Part shown: piece after piece, positions 7,492-14,559 of the stretch | Layout of the letters: each line of letters begins with the position of its first letter | Numbering within the stretch: position 1 is the first letter of the stretch | Assembly (NCBI GenBank): GCA_964598765.1 | Contig: CAZRCZ010000006.1 | Coordinates: 1 to 64,000 of the forward strand | Direction of reading: 5' to 3' | Source: CAZRCZ01 sp964598765 | Lineage (GTDB): Bacteria > Sumerlaeota > Sumerlaeia > MVZB01 > JAJFLK01 | DNA length: 64,000 nt | Position numbers and translations under genes: made by a program | The notes under the pieces: generated by a model | What the model was told of the DNA's origin: nothing | The model's database searches: none | Seen by the model: only the letters and a program-made list of their open reading frames with translations

Positions 7492-7640
7492 TGCGAAACG
7501 AAGCCAATTTGGACGGGGAATGGACAGAATTCACAAGATTCGCAGGATTTTTAATGGAGCAACGGAGACGCGCTGGAAATAAAATTCTGCGAAACGAAGC
7601 CAATTTGAACAGGGATGAACGGGATGCGCAGGATTCAAGG
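7492..7640 (+). repeat. two plus-strand copies of the GCGAAACGAAGCCAATTTG repeat
   Basis: The unit lies at 7492-7511 and 7589-7607, each followed by a 'GGGATGAACGGGATGCGCAG'-like tail. An 'aaccgccaaggtgctaag' unit of another repeat family follows near 7659. No gene is seen between 7459 and 7691. Confidence 0.7.
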
Positions 7641-7691
7641 AATGAGAAAGAACAACCGCCAAGGTGCTAAGGGCGCCGGGCGCGATTATTA

Positions 7692-7859
7692 TTGAGGAAG
7701 CGGGATTGCGGGGGAATTCCCGTAGCGGACTTTATTGACCCTTATTCGCCTCGAAATGTAGAGGCGAGACGGCTGGCGGCGCAAGAAGGTTTCCAGTGGG
7801 ATGAATTGAGCGAATCGGCGCGGGAGCGGATCGTTGACCGGGTTGTTCACGAGAAGTGA
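7692..7859 (+). CDS. small antitoxin-like protein upstream of a PIN fragment
   Basis: A 55-residue frame from a TTG runs through DFIDPYSPRNVEARRLAAQE to DELSESARERIVDRVVHEK. Its stop overlaps the GTG of a PIN-domain start (GTGA), the coupling expected of an antitoxin-toxin pair. The tail ESARERxxDRVVHxK recurs in two decayed copies at 8.8 and 30.8 kb, so it represents a real family. The TTG start is uncertain and the N-terminal part may be lost. I do not recognise the family by name; antitoxin is inferred from the PIN start that follows. Confidence 0.55.
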   Translation: MRKRDCGGIPVADFIDPYSPRNVEARRLAAQEGFQWDELSESARERIVDRVVHEK

Positions 7860-7933
7860 AGGTAGCGGCGAAAGCCGTTTTCGACGCCAACACGTTGATT
7901 TCAGGCCTTGATAATTTGCAAAAAATGTCATAG
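7856..7933 (+). pseudogene. truncated PIN-domain toxin
   Basis: Twenty-five codons give VKVAAKAVFDANTLISGLDN followed by a stop at 7931-7933. VFDANTLISG is the first strand and acidic residue of a PIN nuclease (VapC/COG1569-like). The remaining hundred or so residues, including the other metal-binding acids, are missing, so it must be inactive. It overlaps the upstream small gene by four bases. Confidence 0.7.
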
Positions 7934-7947
7934 GATCATTACATCCT

Positions 7948-8006
7948 CCCGCGCAGGTCTCGAACTTGCGCGGCCCCGCATTCCAGTGGATGCGGGATTT
8001 TTATTT
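7948..8006 (+). terminator. double hairpin followed by a T-run
   Basis: CCGCGCA/TGCGCGG forms a first stem (7948-7972). CCCGCAT/ATGCGGG forms a second (7975-7996) with an 8-base loop, followed at once by ATTTTTATTT. This is a good intrinsic terminator for the upstream genes, or an attenuator for the NYN gene that starts a few bases later. It shows that an ATG at 7966, inside the structure, is not the NYN start. Confidence 0.6.
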
Positions 8007-8016
8007 CAAGAAATCA

Positions 8017-8646
8017 ATGGATCAGAACCCTCCGGCAATCCGAGCATGTTTCTTCATTGACGGGTTCAATTTCTATCACTCGCTGGATGAAAATCCGGAC
8101 CTTCACAAATATAAATGGCTTGATTACGCCAAGCTCGCGCGCCTTTTTGTTCCGAGGAATGAAAAAATCGAGCGTATCCTTCTCTTTACGGCTTTTCCCA
8201 CATGGAATTCTCAGAAGGAAGAACGCCACAAACGCTACGTCAACGCCCTCAGAACAAAGGGCGTGGAGATTGTATTCGGCAAATTCAAGCGCCGCTCAAA
8301 GGTATGCCATTCTTGCAAGAACACGATTGCTTACCATGAAGAGAAGGAAACGGACGTAAACATCGCAGTCGAGCTCTTCCGCCTTGCAATCCGCGATGAG
8401 TTTGACGAGGCTTACCTTGTCTCCGGCGATACGGATCTTGTGCCTGCGGTCCGGGGTCTTAAAAGCGCCTTCCCCTCAAAAATTATCCGTGTGATTTTTC
8501 CGCTCGGTCGCGTGTCCGAGGATTTTCGCTCAGTGGCCGATGGGATAGGGAAAGTCAAACGCAAGCACCTCGAATCCGCGCAACTTGAAGATGTCATCGT
8601 CCTATCGAACGGAGCTGAACTTCGGCGCCCGGAAGGATGGAAATAG
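8017..8646 (+). CDS. NYN-domain (PIN-like) ribonuclease
   Basis: NYN domains are metal-dependent RNases of the PIN-like fold. From the ATG at 8017 the protein has 209 residues and opens with ACFFIDGFNFYHSL, the first catalytic aspartate being D15. ETDVNIAVELF supplies D113 and LVSGDTDLVPAV supplies D138/D140. A CHSC pair at C97/C100 just before may bind zinc. The frame is open back to 7966, but that start would lie inside a terminator hairpin. It sits in a cluster of TA remnants and next to one end of the ~240-bp dispersed repeat, so a role in RNA decay or defence is plausible but unproven. Confidence 0.85.
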   Translation: MDQNPPAIRACFFIDGFNFYHSLDENPDLHKYKWLDYAKLARLFVPRNEKIERILLFTAFPTWNSQKEERHKRYVNALRTKGVEIVFGKFKRRSKVCHSCKNTIAYHEEKETDVNIAVELFRLAIRDEFDEAYLVSGDTDLVPAVRGLKSAFPSKIIRVIFPLGRVSEDFRSVADGIGKVKRKHLESAQLEDVIVLSNGAELRRPEGWK

Positions 8647-8655
8647 GCATGGCGC

Positions 8656-8897
8656 GTCTTCGGAATCGCGCGGCCAAGCCCACTGCCGTTACAAACGGCG
8701 CTTCGCGCCGTCGGTGAAGGGCGAGCCTCTATCTTTGCAAGTTCCTCCGCCGCGTGGGGAATTGGCAATGGCCGAAAGAGCGCGGGTGTCGGCGCGAAAG
8801 GGAGTCTTGCTTGGGAAACTTTCGGGAATCGGCGCGCGAGCGGTTCGTTGACCGGGTAGTTCACGAGAAATGAACGTGCCGGAGAACTGCAAAGGGT
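8656..8897 (+). repeat. ~240-bp dispersed repeat, copy A (TA-gene remnant)
   Basis: It matches 30718-30952 in inverted orientation at roughly nine in ten bases by eye. It encodes, in order, the C-terminal end of a VapB-like antitoxin (LRNRAAKPTAVTNGASRRR, stop at 8715-8717) and a spacer. The tail of the small family (ESARERFVDRVVHEK) and its ATGA junction complete it. Only fragments are left in this copy, so it is a relic of a TA array, duplicated by recombination. 8898-8955 holds nothing recognisable. Confidence 0.8.
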
Positions 8898-8955
8898 AGG
8901 ATCGAATTATTTATTCGGTCCACGTCCCAAATCTTCCCTCATTCTTAGAGGAACC

Positions 8956-9276
8956 CTAAAGCCTTAAAATTCCATTCTTATACAAACGCACCAAGTAATA
9001 AATAATTGTCGGTGCCATTGGAATTAACATGCCGCCAATACAATTATCCCTGTTTGCCCCTGTGTCATCAACTATCATGAGTAGTATAGTAACTCCCACT
9101 GTGGCAACGACCAGAAATGACAGTGTTATGTATATCTGGCCGCCAAAAACCACGGCGGCACTGGCCTTGGGTTGGTCATAAGTTCGTAACATCCATCTAA
9201 AAAAGAGCGCCAGCAGGAATGACTCAATGCACCCCATGAATGATCCAATCAACACGCTAATCGCCGTATTGCCCAT
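8956..9276 (-). CDS. small membrane protein, unknown
   Basis: From the ATG at 9276 it has 106 residues and three predicted membrane helices: about 8-30 (VLIGSFMGCIESFLLALFF), 43-68 (QIYITLSFLVVATVGVTILL) and 80-102 (GMLIPMAPTIIYYLVRLY). The ATG lies one base after the stop of an upstream coding remnant, so the two were probably coupled. Composition is AT-richer than the surroundings. Small membrane proteins directly after a toxin tip can be immunity proteins; nothing in the sequence itself proves it. Confidence 0.6.
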   Translation of the reverse strand: MGNTAISVLIGSFMGCIESFLLALFFRWMLRTYDQPKASAAVVFGGQIYITLSFLVVATVGVTILLMIVDDTGANRDNCIGGMLIPMAPTIIYYLVRLYKNGILRL

Positions 9277-9277
9277 A

Positions 9278-9490
9278 TCAGCGTCTGGTCGGCTTGCCGA
9301 TCTCCTCACCAAGTTGTTCTGATACCGCTGAGGCGAATCTGCTGACACCTTCACCTGCAAAATCCGCGACCTTTTCTCCCAGTAGCGCCTCTTTATTAAG
9401 CAGAAATTTCGTGGACTCACCAAGTAAAGGTGATATGGCTCCGCCGAAAGCCTCCCCATCCGGATCGTAAGTTGCCGTGGAAGTGTTGCC
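9278..9490 (-). pseudogene. C-terminal remnant of a larger protein (possibly YD/RHS-like)
   Basis: The frame ending at 9278 reads YPNGNTSTATYDPDGEAFGG at its N-terminal side. It then continues with an amphipathic helical region (NKEALLGEKVADFAGEGV) to IGKPTRR. The TYDPDG turn is like a YD/RHS repeat, but this is a weak match. The frame runs upstream straight into the GTAAACG-type repeat, so its real 5' part is missing. It is followed after one base by a small membrane-protein gene. Confidence 0.4.
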
Positions 9491-9545
9491 GTTGGGATAC
9501 GGGGACAGTACACGGGGGACGTTTACGGACACGGGGGACGTTTAC
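9490..9545 (-). repeat. two tandem GTAAACGTCCCCCGTGT units
   Basis: On the minus strand the units GTAAACGTCCCCCGTGTCC and GTAAACGTCCCCCGTGTACT occur back to back and end in GTCCCC. The same core lies at 228-255 and 46350-46379. The unit truncates the coding remnant to its 3' side, consistent with insertion. Confidence 0.7.
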
Positions 9546-9662
9546 TGCAAAGGTTATTCCATTCTGGTAGATCAGGTGCATGCGGTTGAACATTTTGGTC
9601 GCCGAAATCAAACCTACTCCCGAAGCTTGTGCCCTTCCAGCAAATTGTCGGCAATGCGCTTC

Positions 9663-9791
9663 TCACGGCAACAAATCGGCCACGGCAATGCGGGCGATTT
9701 CGCGGCCTTCGAGGACCAACGGAACGGCATCTCCGGAATGGAGAATTTGGCGCTTTTCGACGCCGAGCCGGGGATCGGTGAGAATGGGCAT
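9663..9791 (-). CDS. small ORF of 42 residues, doubtful
   Basis: A short frame from ATG (9791) gives MPILTDPRLGVEKRQILHSG, then DAVPLVLEGREIARIAVADL and a stop. The amino-acid pattern looks protein-like (alternating strand and helix) and the frame continues a few codons upstream, so it may be a fragment of a longer gene. No ribosome site is obvious and no family is recognised. Confidence 0.3.
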   Translation of the reverse strand: MPILTDPRLGVEKRQILHSGDAVPLVLEGREIARIAVADLLP

Positions 9792-9933
9792 GGAGAACCT
9801 TTCGGCTTTGCCTTCTCTATCGCCATCCTAACCGCTTTCTCCTGATAATGCAAAGCGTCATCGGATTTCGCGGCGTAATTCACAGAACCTGTTCAAGTCC
9901 AGTGTCATCACCGCTAAAGCATGGTCGAGAAGC

Positions 9934-10182
9934 CGCGCTCAAGCGCGCTTGAGGAAGACGGCGGGCTTGTTCCCCCCGGCTGAAGCCGAGGGCAAAAGGG
10001 AGCCCGCTAAAGCGGGCTGAAAAGAGCGTCTCGACAGTCCGACTTTGCAAAGGTCCTGCGCATATCGGAATTGTTTGAGAAGAGGTGAATTTATGGCGCC
10101 CCGCCGGGGCTTGGGAAATTTTGGGGGCGACTTCACCCCGCTCTTCCGAGCGGGGCTAGGATTATGCCGCCGCTACCGCGGC
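9934..10182. repeat. cluster of GC-rich hairpins
   Basis: Palindromes in a row: CGCGCT/AGCGCG (9934-9947), CGGCT/AGCCG (9977-9988), AGCCCGCT-aa-AGCGGGCT (10001-10018), GCCCC-gcc-GGGGC (10098-10110) and CCCCGCTC-ttcc-GAGCGGGG (10136-10155). A further GC palindrome lies near 10168-10182. There is no gene in 9792-10204. The last ones lie close to the bioB stop and may act as its 3' end, but without T-runs. Confidence 0.7.
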
Positions 10183-10204
10183 TGAGAATGGGAAGGTCGA
10201 GAGA

Positions 10205-11227
10205 TTATTCCGAACCACAGAGTTCGGAGAAAGTTTCCGCCCGTTCGGCAGTCGGCGGGAGTTCGATGGTGAAGCCCAAGTCCTCGATCATTTTCCACGC
10301 TTCGGGGGCGTCTTGACCGGGTTCGGTGAGGTAGCCTTTGACGAAAATCGAATTGGCCGGATAGAGACCGAGCGGTTGGAGCGATTTCAGGTGAACCTCG
10401 CGTCCTCCGGCGATGCGGATTTCCGCGCTGGGATTTAGGAATCGGACGAGGCAGAGAATTTTCAGGCAACGGGTCGGCGTCAGTTCCGCGTTCATCTCGG
10501 CGAAGGGCGTTCCCTTGATCGCGATGAGAAAATTGATCGGGATGGATTCCATGCCGATCCGGCGAAAGGCTCTGCAAACTTCGATGATGTCGGAGGTTTC
10601 CTCCCCTTGGCCGAAAATCGCTCCGGAGCAAAGTTCCAATCCCGCTTCCCTGCAGACGCGGAGCGTTTTGAGACGGTCGGCGTAGGTGTGCGTCGAGCAA
10701 ATGTTGGCGTAATGGCTTTCGCTCGTGTTGAGGTTGTGGTTGATGCGGTCCACTCCGGCGGCCTTGAATTGCGCGGCCTGATCGGGATTGAGCAATCCCA
10801 CAGAACAACAAATATCCAAATCCAATTCGGATTTGATCCGGCGGACCGCGTCGCAGATGCCGCGGACTTCGCGGTCGGAAGGACCGCGAGCGCTGATGAC
10901 GATGCAATAACGTCGCGCGCGGGATTCGGCGGCTTTGCGCGCCGCCGCCAGAAGCCGGTCGGCGCTCATCAAGGGATAGCGGTCAATTTCCGCCGAGGAG
11001 ACGATGGATTGCGAGCAGTAGTTGCAATCTTCGGGGCAAAGTCCGCTCTTGGCGTTGGTCAAGACGTGAATCTGGACGGTCTTGCCCCAATGATGATGGC
11101 GGACGCGATAAGCGGCGTCGAGGAGCGGAAGCAAATCTTCATCGGGCGCGTCGAGAACCTGAAGGCATTGCGCGTCGGTGAGTTCCTTGCCGCCGAGGGA
11201 GAGTTCGGCGAAGTCGGTGTAGTTCAT
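10205..11227 (-). CDS. bioB: biotin synthase
   Basis: This radical-SAM enzyme inserts sulfur into dethiobiotin, the last step of biotin synthesis. The 340-residue length is typical. The [4Fe-4S]/SAM cysteines are in CPEDCNYC (C64, C68, C71). The [2Fe-2S] ligands are visible in RYCIVISARG, DICCSVG and LCSGAIFG plus the arginine of IRIAGGRE. NHNLNTSESHY and the C-terminal GLYPANSIFVKGYLT are also family signatures. No other bio genes are in the window, so it stands alone between two hairpin repeat clusters. Confidence 0.97.
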   Translation of the reverse strand: MNYTDFAELSLGGKELTDAQCLQVLDAPDEDLLPLLDAAYRVRHHHWGKTVQIHVLTNAKSGLCPEDCNYCSQSIVSSAEIDRYPLMSADRLLAAARKAAESRARRYCIVISARGPSDREVRGICDAVRRIKSELDLDICCSVGLLNPDQAAQFKAAGVDRINHNLNTSESHYANICSTHTYADRLKTLRVCREAGLELCSGAIFGQGEETSDIIEVCRAFRRIGMESIPINFLIAIKGTPFAEMNAELTPTRCLKILCLVRFLNPSAEIRIAGGREVHLKSLQPLGLYPANSIFVKGYLTEPGQDAPEAWKMIEDLGFTIELPPTAERAETFSELCGSE

Positions 11228-11271
11228 TGATTCGAGCCCTTGAAGTTCGTCTGATTCATGTCGAACTATTG

Positions 11272-11369
11272 TTGAACCCCTTCAGGGTTCAAATGGTTTT
11301 GCCAATCGTGATCCGGGGGTTTCGCTTTGCTCCACCCCCGGCTATTCACGTTGAACCCCTTCGGGGTTC
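11272..11369. repeat. composite of three hairpins between bioB and the next gene
   Basis: TTGAACCC/GGGTTCAA (11272-11292), CGGGGGT/ACCCCCG (11314-11340) and GAACCCC-ttc-GGGGTTC (11353-11369) are all perfect stems. The outer two share the AACCCCTTC core. Lying between two minus-strand genes, the composite may end transcription of the upstream one, although there is no T-run. Confidence 0.65.
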
Positions 11370-11383
11370 CTTGGGAATTGTTT

Positions 11384-13585
11384 TTACGCTTCGCGCACGC
11401 CGCAGAAGTAGGGATTCTCGTATTTGAGGTTGATGTTGGAAATTTCCACCGACCACAAATGCCCGACGTTGGTCGTCGTCAGTTCATCCTCGCGGCTGAA
11501 CTCGCGGGTGAAGCCCAAGGGGCGCAGGTGAAGCGCGGCCACGCGCGTTGCGGCCCGCTTGACGACGTTGTCCTTGGATTCCTCGATCTGCGACACCAAG
11601 GCCGCTTCCCATGACTTGCGCTTGACGCCGAATTGCGAAAGATTATGCTTTTGGAACGCTCCCTCGAATCCGATCAACTCGGATTTGATCAAGTCCACCA
11701 TTTTTCGGGTCCGCTTGCCGTCCTTGAGCCACTGATAGACGTAAACGGCGTTGCACATCGCCAGCGTCAACATCGCCACGTTTTGATAGAACGCGCGCTG
11801 GTCCATGTGCTCGTATTTGGTTCCCGTCGAGCGTCCGGAATCGAGCGCGAAATAGATCGCCTGAGCCGCCGCGCCTGCAATCGCGGCGTCTTTTTCCGAG
11901 AGGGCCGGCTTCTGTCCTCCCCTTAGGTATTGATTGGCGATTTCATGGATGTTGATGTCGGCTTCGGAGAGGTCGTGTTGAATGAAATGCTCCCGCCAAT
12001 AAACGTAGGTGTAGTGGGTGAGGAAATCATGCACGTTTTCCCGCTTGCGCTGGACGTTGGGTCCGGCGGCGAAATGAAAAAGAACCTCGGCCATTCCCCC
12101 CTCGCAAGTTTCCAAGTCGCCGATGATCTGGCGCAGGCAAGCTTGGCGGACCTTGGACCAGCCGACCTTCCAGCACTGCGGCGCTTCTTCCTCGATGGTT
12201 CCCTCCGGTTTGTTGCGGGCGTATTTGCGATGCTCGATGACGACCTTGTCGCCGTTCGATCCGCCGGCCTTGACCCCTTCCCATCGGGCGAAGGTCGCCG
12301 ACTGCGGCTCCCATTCCGGCCCCGCGGAATTGTCCTTCACCTTGACCGGTTGCGGCTCGTTGGTTGTGTAGCCGAGTTGTCCTCGTAGCTTGCCGCGGAT
12401 GTAAAAATCGGGTGAAAGGGGGATGTAGCCTAATTCGGCCAGCTTGACGAGCTTTTGTTTGAAATTCATGACCGATTTCGGATTGTGAACCAGCGCGTCG
12501 AGGTCTTCAAAGTGCGCCCAACCATAATGAACCCCCTGAGTGTTCAGGTCCGAATCCACCTTGGCGATGGTCCGGTCGAGAAGTTTCTTCACCGAGGGAT
12601 TGGCGTAAACCACCCAATCGCTGAAGACGCGATCCCGGAAGACCACCGAATTGCTGTCGGTTGCGGCGTGAAGGCTCGCGTTTCCCTTGACCGGCTTGGC
12701 GGGTTCGGACTTGACGTGGCCGTTGCTGGAATTGGTCAGAAGGTTCCATGACTTCATCAGAACATCGTTCTCCTTGAAATCGGCCTGATGGCTGTCGAGC
12801 AGGAAAACCAGATGGGGGCGGCCCAACCGCTCCTTCTTGCAGAATTTGCAGAATTCGTCGTTGAGGATTTCCGCGACGCGCGAGTGAAACGCCGACTCCG
12901 GAACCCAAAATGGAATGACGACCAGCCCGTCCTCGTTGTGCCGCTTGAGGAATTCCTGATATTTTTTGATGACGCGCAGATAGAAGACGAAGGCGATCCG
13001 CGCGCAGAGCCGGATTTCCGTGTCGCTCATCAGCGGAAGGAGGGCGTGAAACGGAGTCGTCAGGCCGGGAGCGAGCGTCCCCTCCATGAATTGCGCCATG
13101 AGATGTTGATAGGTGGATTCCCCGGACTCGTAATCCAATTCGACGATGCGATGGATCGTGTCGGGATCGAGAGAGAACGAGGCGAACGGAATGCGCGCGC
13201 CGCTCCCGCTTTGTTGGAGCGCGGATTCCATGAATCGGCCGATCATGCCGTAAAGGTCCAGCGCCCGGCGGATCAGCTTGATCCGCAACTCCGTCCAATT
13301 GTGTCCCCGGATGATGTGGTCGCCGAACTGCGCCGAGACCGGCGAAAGACGCTCGGCGAATTGCGGCGGCTCGGAGAAGGTGTCTATCAGGTCCTCGCTG
13401 TCCACGTCCTCCAGCCGGACCGGCCAAGTCCGGTCCACGTCAATCCGCGAGCGGATCGGCGTGGTGAAGGTGTGATAAATCGGATGAAAAAGATGGATCG
13501 CGGTTCCATCCGCTCGGGTGTTTTCGGCGGACGTGGCCGCGTTGGATTGCCGGAACCCCGGCCGGGTCGCTTTAGCTGGACTCAA
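11384..13585 (-). CDS. large GH57-like protein, function unknown
   Basis: The 733-residue cytoplasmic protein opens (TTG start, GGAG nine bases upstream) with HLFHPIYHTFTTPIRSRID near residue 31. A central region contains DGLVVIPFWVPESAFHSRVA near residue 225 and HLVFLLDSHQADF, then EDLDALVHNPK. The order of a histidine-led first strand, 'AQFMEGTLAPGLTTPFHALL', and a W-x-PE motif recalls GH57 alpha-glucan enzymes. Catalytic residues cannot be placed with confidence. The C-terminal 200 residues are helical with many charged residues. No transport or glycan genes flank it. It might instead be a separate uncharacterised family of the same barrel superfamily. Confidence 0.6.
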   Translation of the reverse strand: MSPAKATRPGFRQSNAATSAENTRADGTAIHLFHPIYHTFTTPIRSRIDVDRTWPVRLEDVDSEDLIDTFSEPPQFAERLSPVSAQFGDHIIRGHNWTELRIKLIRRALDLYGMIGRFMESALQQSGSGARIPFASFSLDPDTIHRIVELDYESGESTYQHLMAQFMEGTLAPGLTTPFHALLPLMSDTEIRLCARIAFVFYLRVIKKYQEFLKRHNEDGLVVIPFWVPESAFHSRVAEILNDEFCKFCKKERLGRPHLVFLLDSHQADFKENDVLMKSWNLLTNSSNGHVKSEPAKPVKGNASLHAATDSNSVVFRDRVFSDWVVYANPSVKKLLDRTIAKVDSDLNTQGVHYGWAHFEDLDALVHNPKSVMNFKQKLVKLAELGYIPLSPDFYIRGKLRGQLGYTTNEPQPVKVKDNSAGPEWEPQSATFARWEGVKAGGSNGDKVVIEHRKYARNKPEGTIEEEAPQCWKVGWSKVRQACLRQIIGDLETCEGGMAEVLFHFAAGPNVQRKRENVHDFLTHYTYVYWREHFIQHDLSEADINIHEIANQYLRGGQKPALSEKDAAIAGAAAQAIYFALDSGRSTGTKYEHMDQRAFYQNVAMLTLAMCNAVYVYQWLKDGKRTRKMVDLIKSELIGFEGAFQKHNLSQFGVKRKSWEAALVSQIEESKDNVVKRAATRVAALHLRPLGFTREFSREDELTTTNVGHLWSVEISNINLKYENPYFCGVREA

Positions 13586-14019
13586 GACTCATTCTCCTCT
13601 TCCCGCCCCAACGCGGGGAATAAGCAATTCGGATGATTCTACCGCCAAGACTCCCAACCGCCGCAAGCAAAAAATTCGCCTTAGCCGCGCATGGGGCGCA
13701 TCCGCCGGATCCGTGAGATGGATGGGAGAAGCAAAGTTGCGAGGCGGTCAGTTTCGGGAGCAGAGGGTTTTTCATTCCTCATTGGAGATCGCCACGCGCA
13801 ACGCCAAGATCAGGTTGATGCCGACGAGTCGCCAGCGCGTCCCGCGCAGGTTGAATCGCTCTTCGATCTGATGTTTGCAATCGGCCGCGGTTGTCCTACA
13901 CTTATTTCCTCAAGGCGGGGGGGCGAAAATCCGATGACGAGGGGAGAACGATCCGGAGCGGGGGACGACTTTTCGAGAAACAATGGGGGATAATCCAACG
14001 ATCAGCTGGAGGAATCATC
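13586..14019. other. intergenic stretch between divergent genes
   Basis: No supported gene: the open frames here lack ribosome sites and overlap on both strands. A short 'taccgccaagactcccaacc' unit near 13642 resembles one of the dispersed repeats. Promoters for the two divergent genes must lie here, but no clear -35/-10 pair stood out. Confidence 0.5.
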
Positions 14020-14472
14020 ATGGGCGAGGACAATCGGCGCAGACAATACTGGATCAACCCGACGTTTCAAAAGCGGTTCGTGCGGGCGATGCTTTATCTC
14101 GAATTATTTGGCGTCGTCGCCGCCGCCGGCGTCGCGGGGCTGGGGTGGCTTTTTTTGGTTTTCGTGAATTATTTTGATTTCCATTGGATCGTTTACGTCC
14201 TGATTCTGACGATCTTCACGTCATTGGTCGCAAGCGCGGTCGCCTACGTCACGATTCACACCTCCCATAGGATTTGCGGTCCCATTTTCCGCGTCATGGA
14301 GCATTTGAAAATGATTCAAGAGGGGATGGACCCTCCGCCGATCCAGACCCGCGAGAATGATTATTTCCAAGACCTCGTCGAGGCCGTCAATGACACCCTC
14401 AGCATGTTTGAAAAACTAAAAAGCAAGCGGACGTTCGATCAGGCCGACACGTCCGCGCCGCCGAAAGTTTGA
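14020..14472 (+). CDS. two-TM protein with a HAMP-like segment
   Basis: The start at 14020 is fixed by GGAGG eight bases upstream (ctggaggaatcatcATG). The open frame reaches back to 13891 but without a site. The 150-residue protein has an N-terminal basic stretch and two long membrane helices (about 20-50 and 58-82). A juxtamembrane region containing RICGPIFRVMEHLKMI and FQDLVEAVNDTLSMF follows, with the pattern of a HAMP linker (membrane helix, proline, amphipathic helix pair). No kinase, cyclase or methyl-acceptor domain is attached, so its partner is unknown. It converges with the TPR gene downstream, with a GCAGGC/GCCTGC palindrome in between. Confidence 0.7.
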   Translation: MGEDNRRRQYWINPTFQKRFVRAMLYLELFGVVAAAGVAGLGWLFLVFVNYFDFHWIVYVLILTIFTSLVASAVAYVTIHTSHRICGPIFRVMEHLKMIQEGMDPPPIQTRENDYFQDLVEAVNDTLSMFEKLKSKRTFDQADTSAPPKV

Positions 14473-14559
14473 AAGCCAATCACGAATTCGCGACGTGGCG
14501 CAGGCGTCTCGTCTGCGGTTGTGGGTAAAGCAACCATCACGGCAGGCAGGACGCCTGCC

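Noticed and set aside
9885..9905. tRNA-like T-arm (ctgttcaagtccag)
   Set aside because: No matching stems, anticodon arm or acceptor stem around it.
9939..10136. 65-codon minus-strand frame upstream of the bioB end
   Set aside because: It is composed entirely of palindromic repeat DNA and has no ribosome site.
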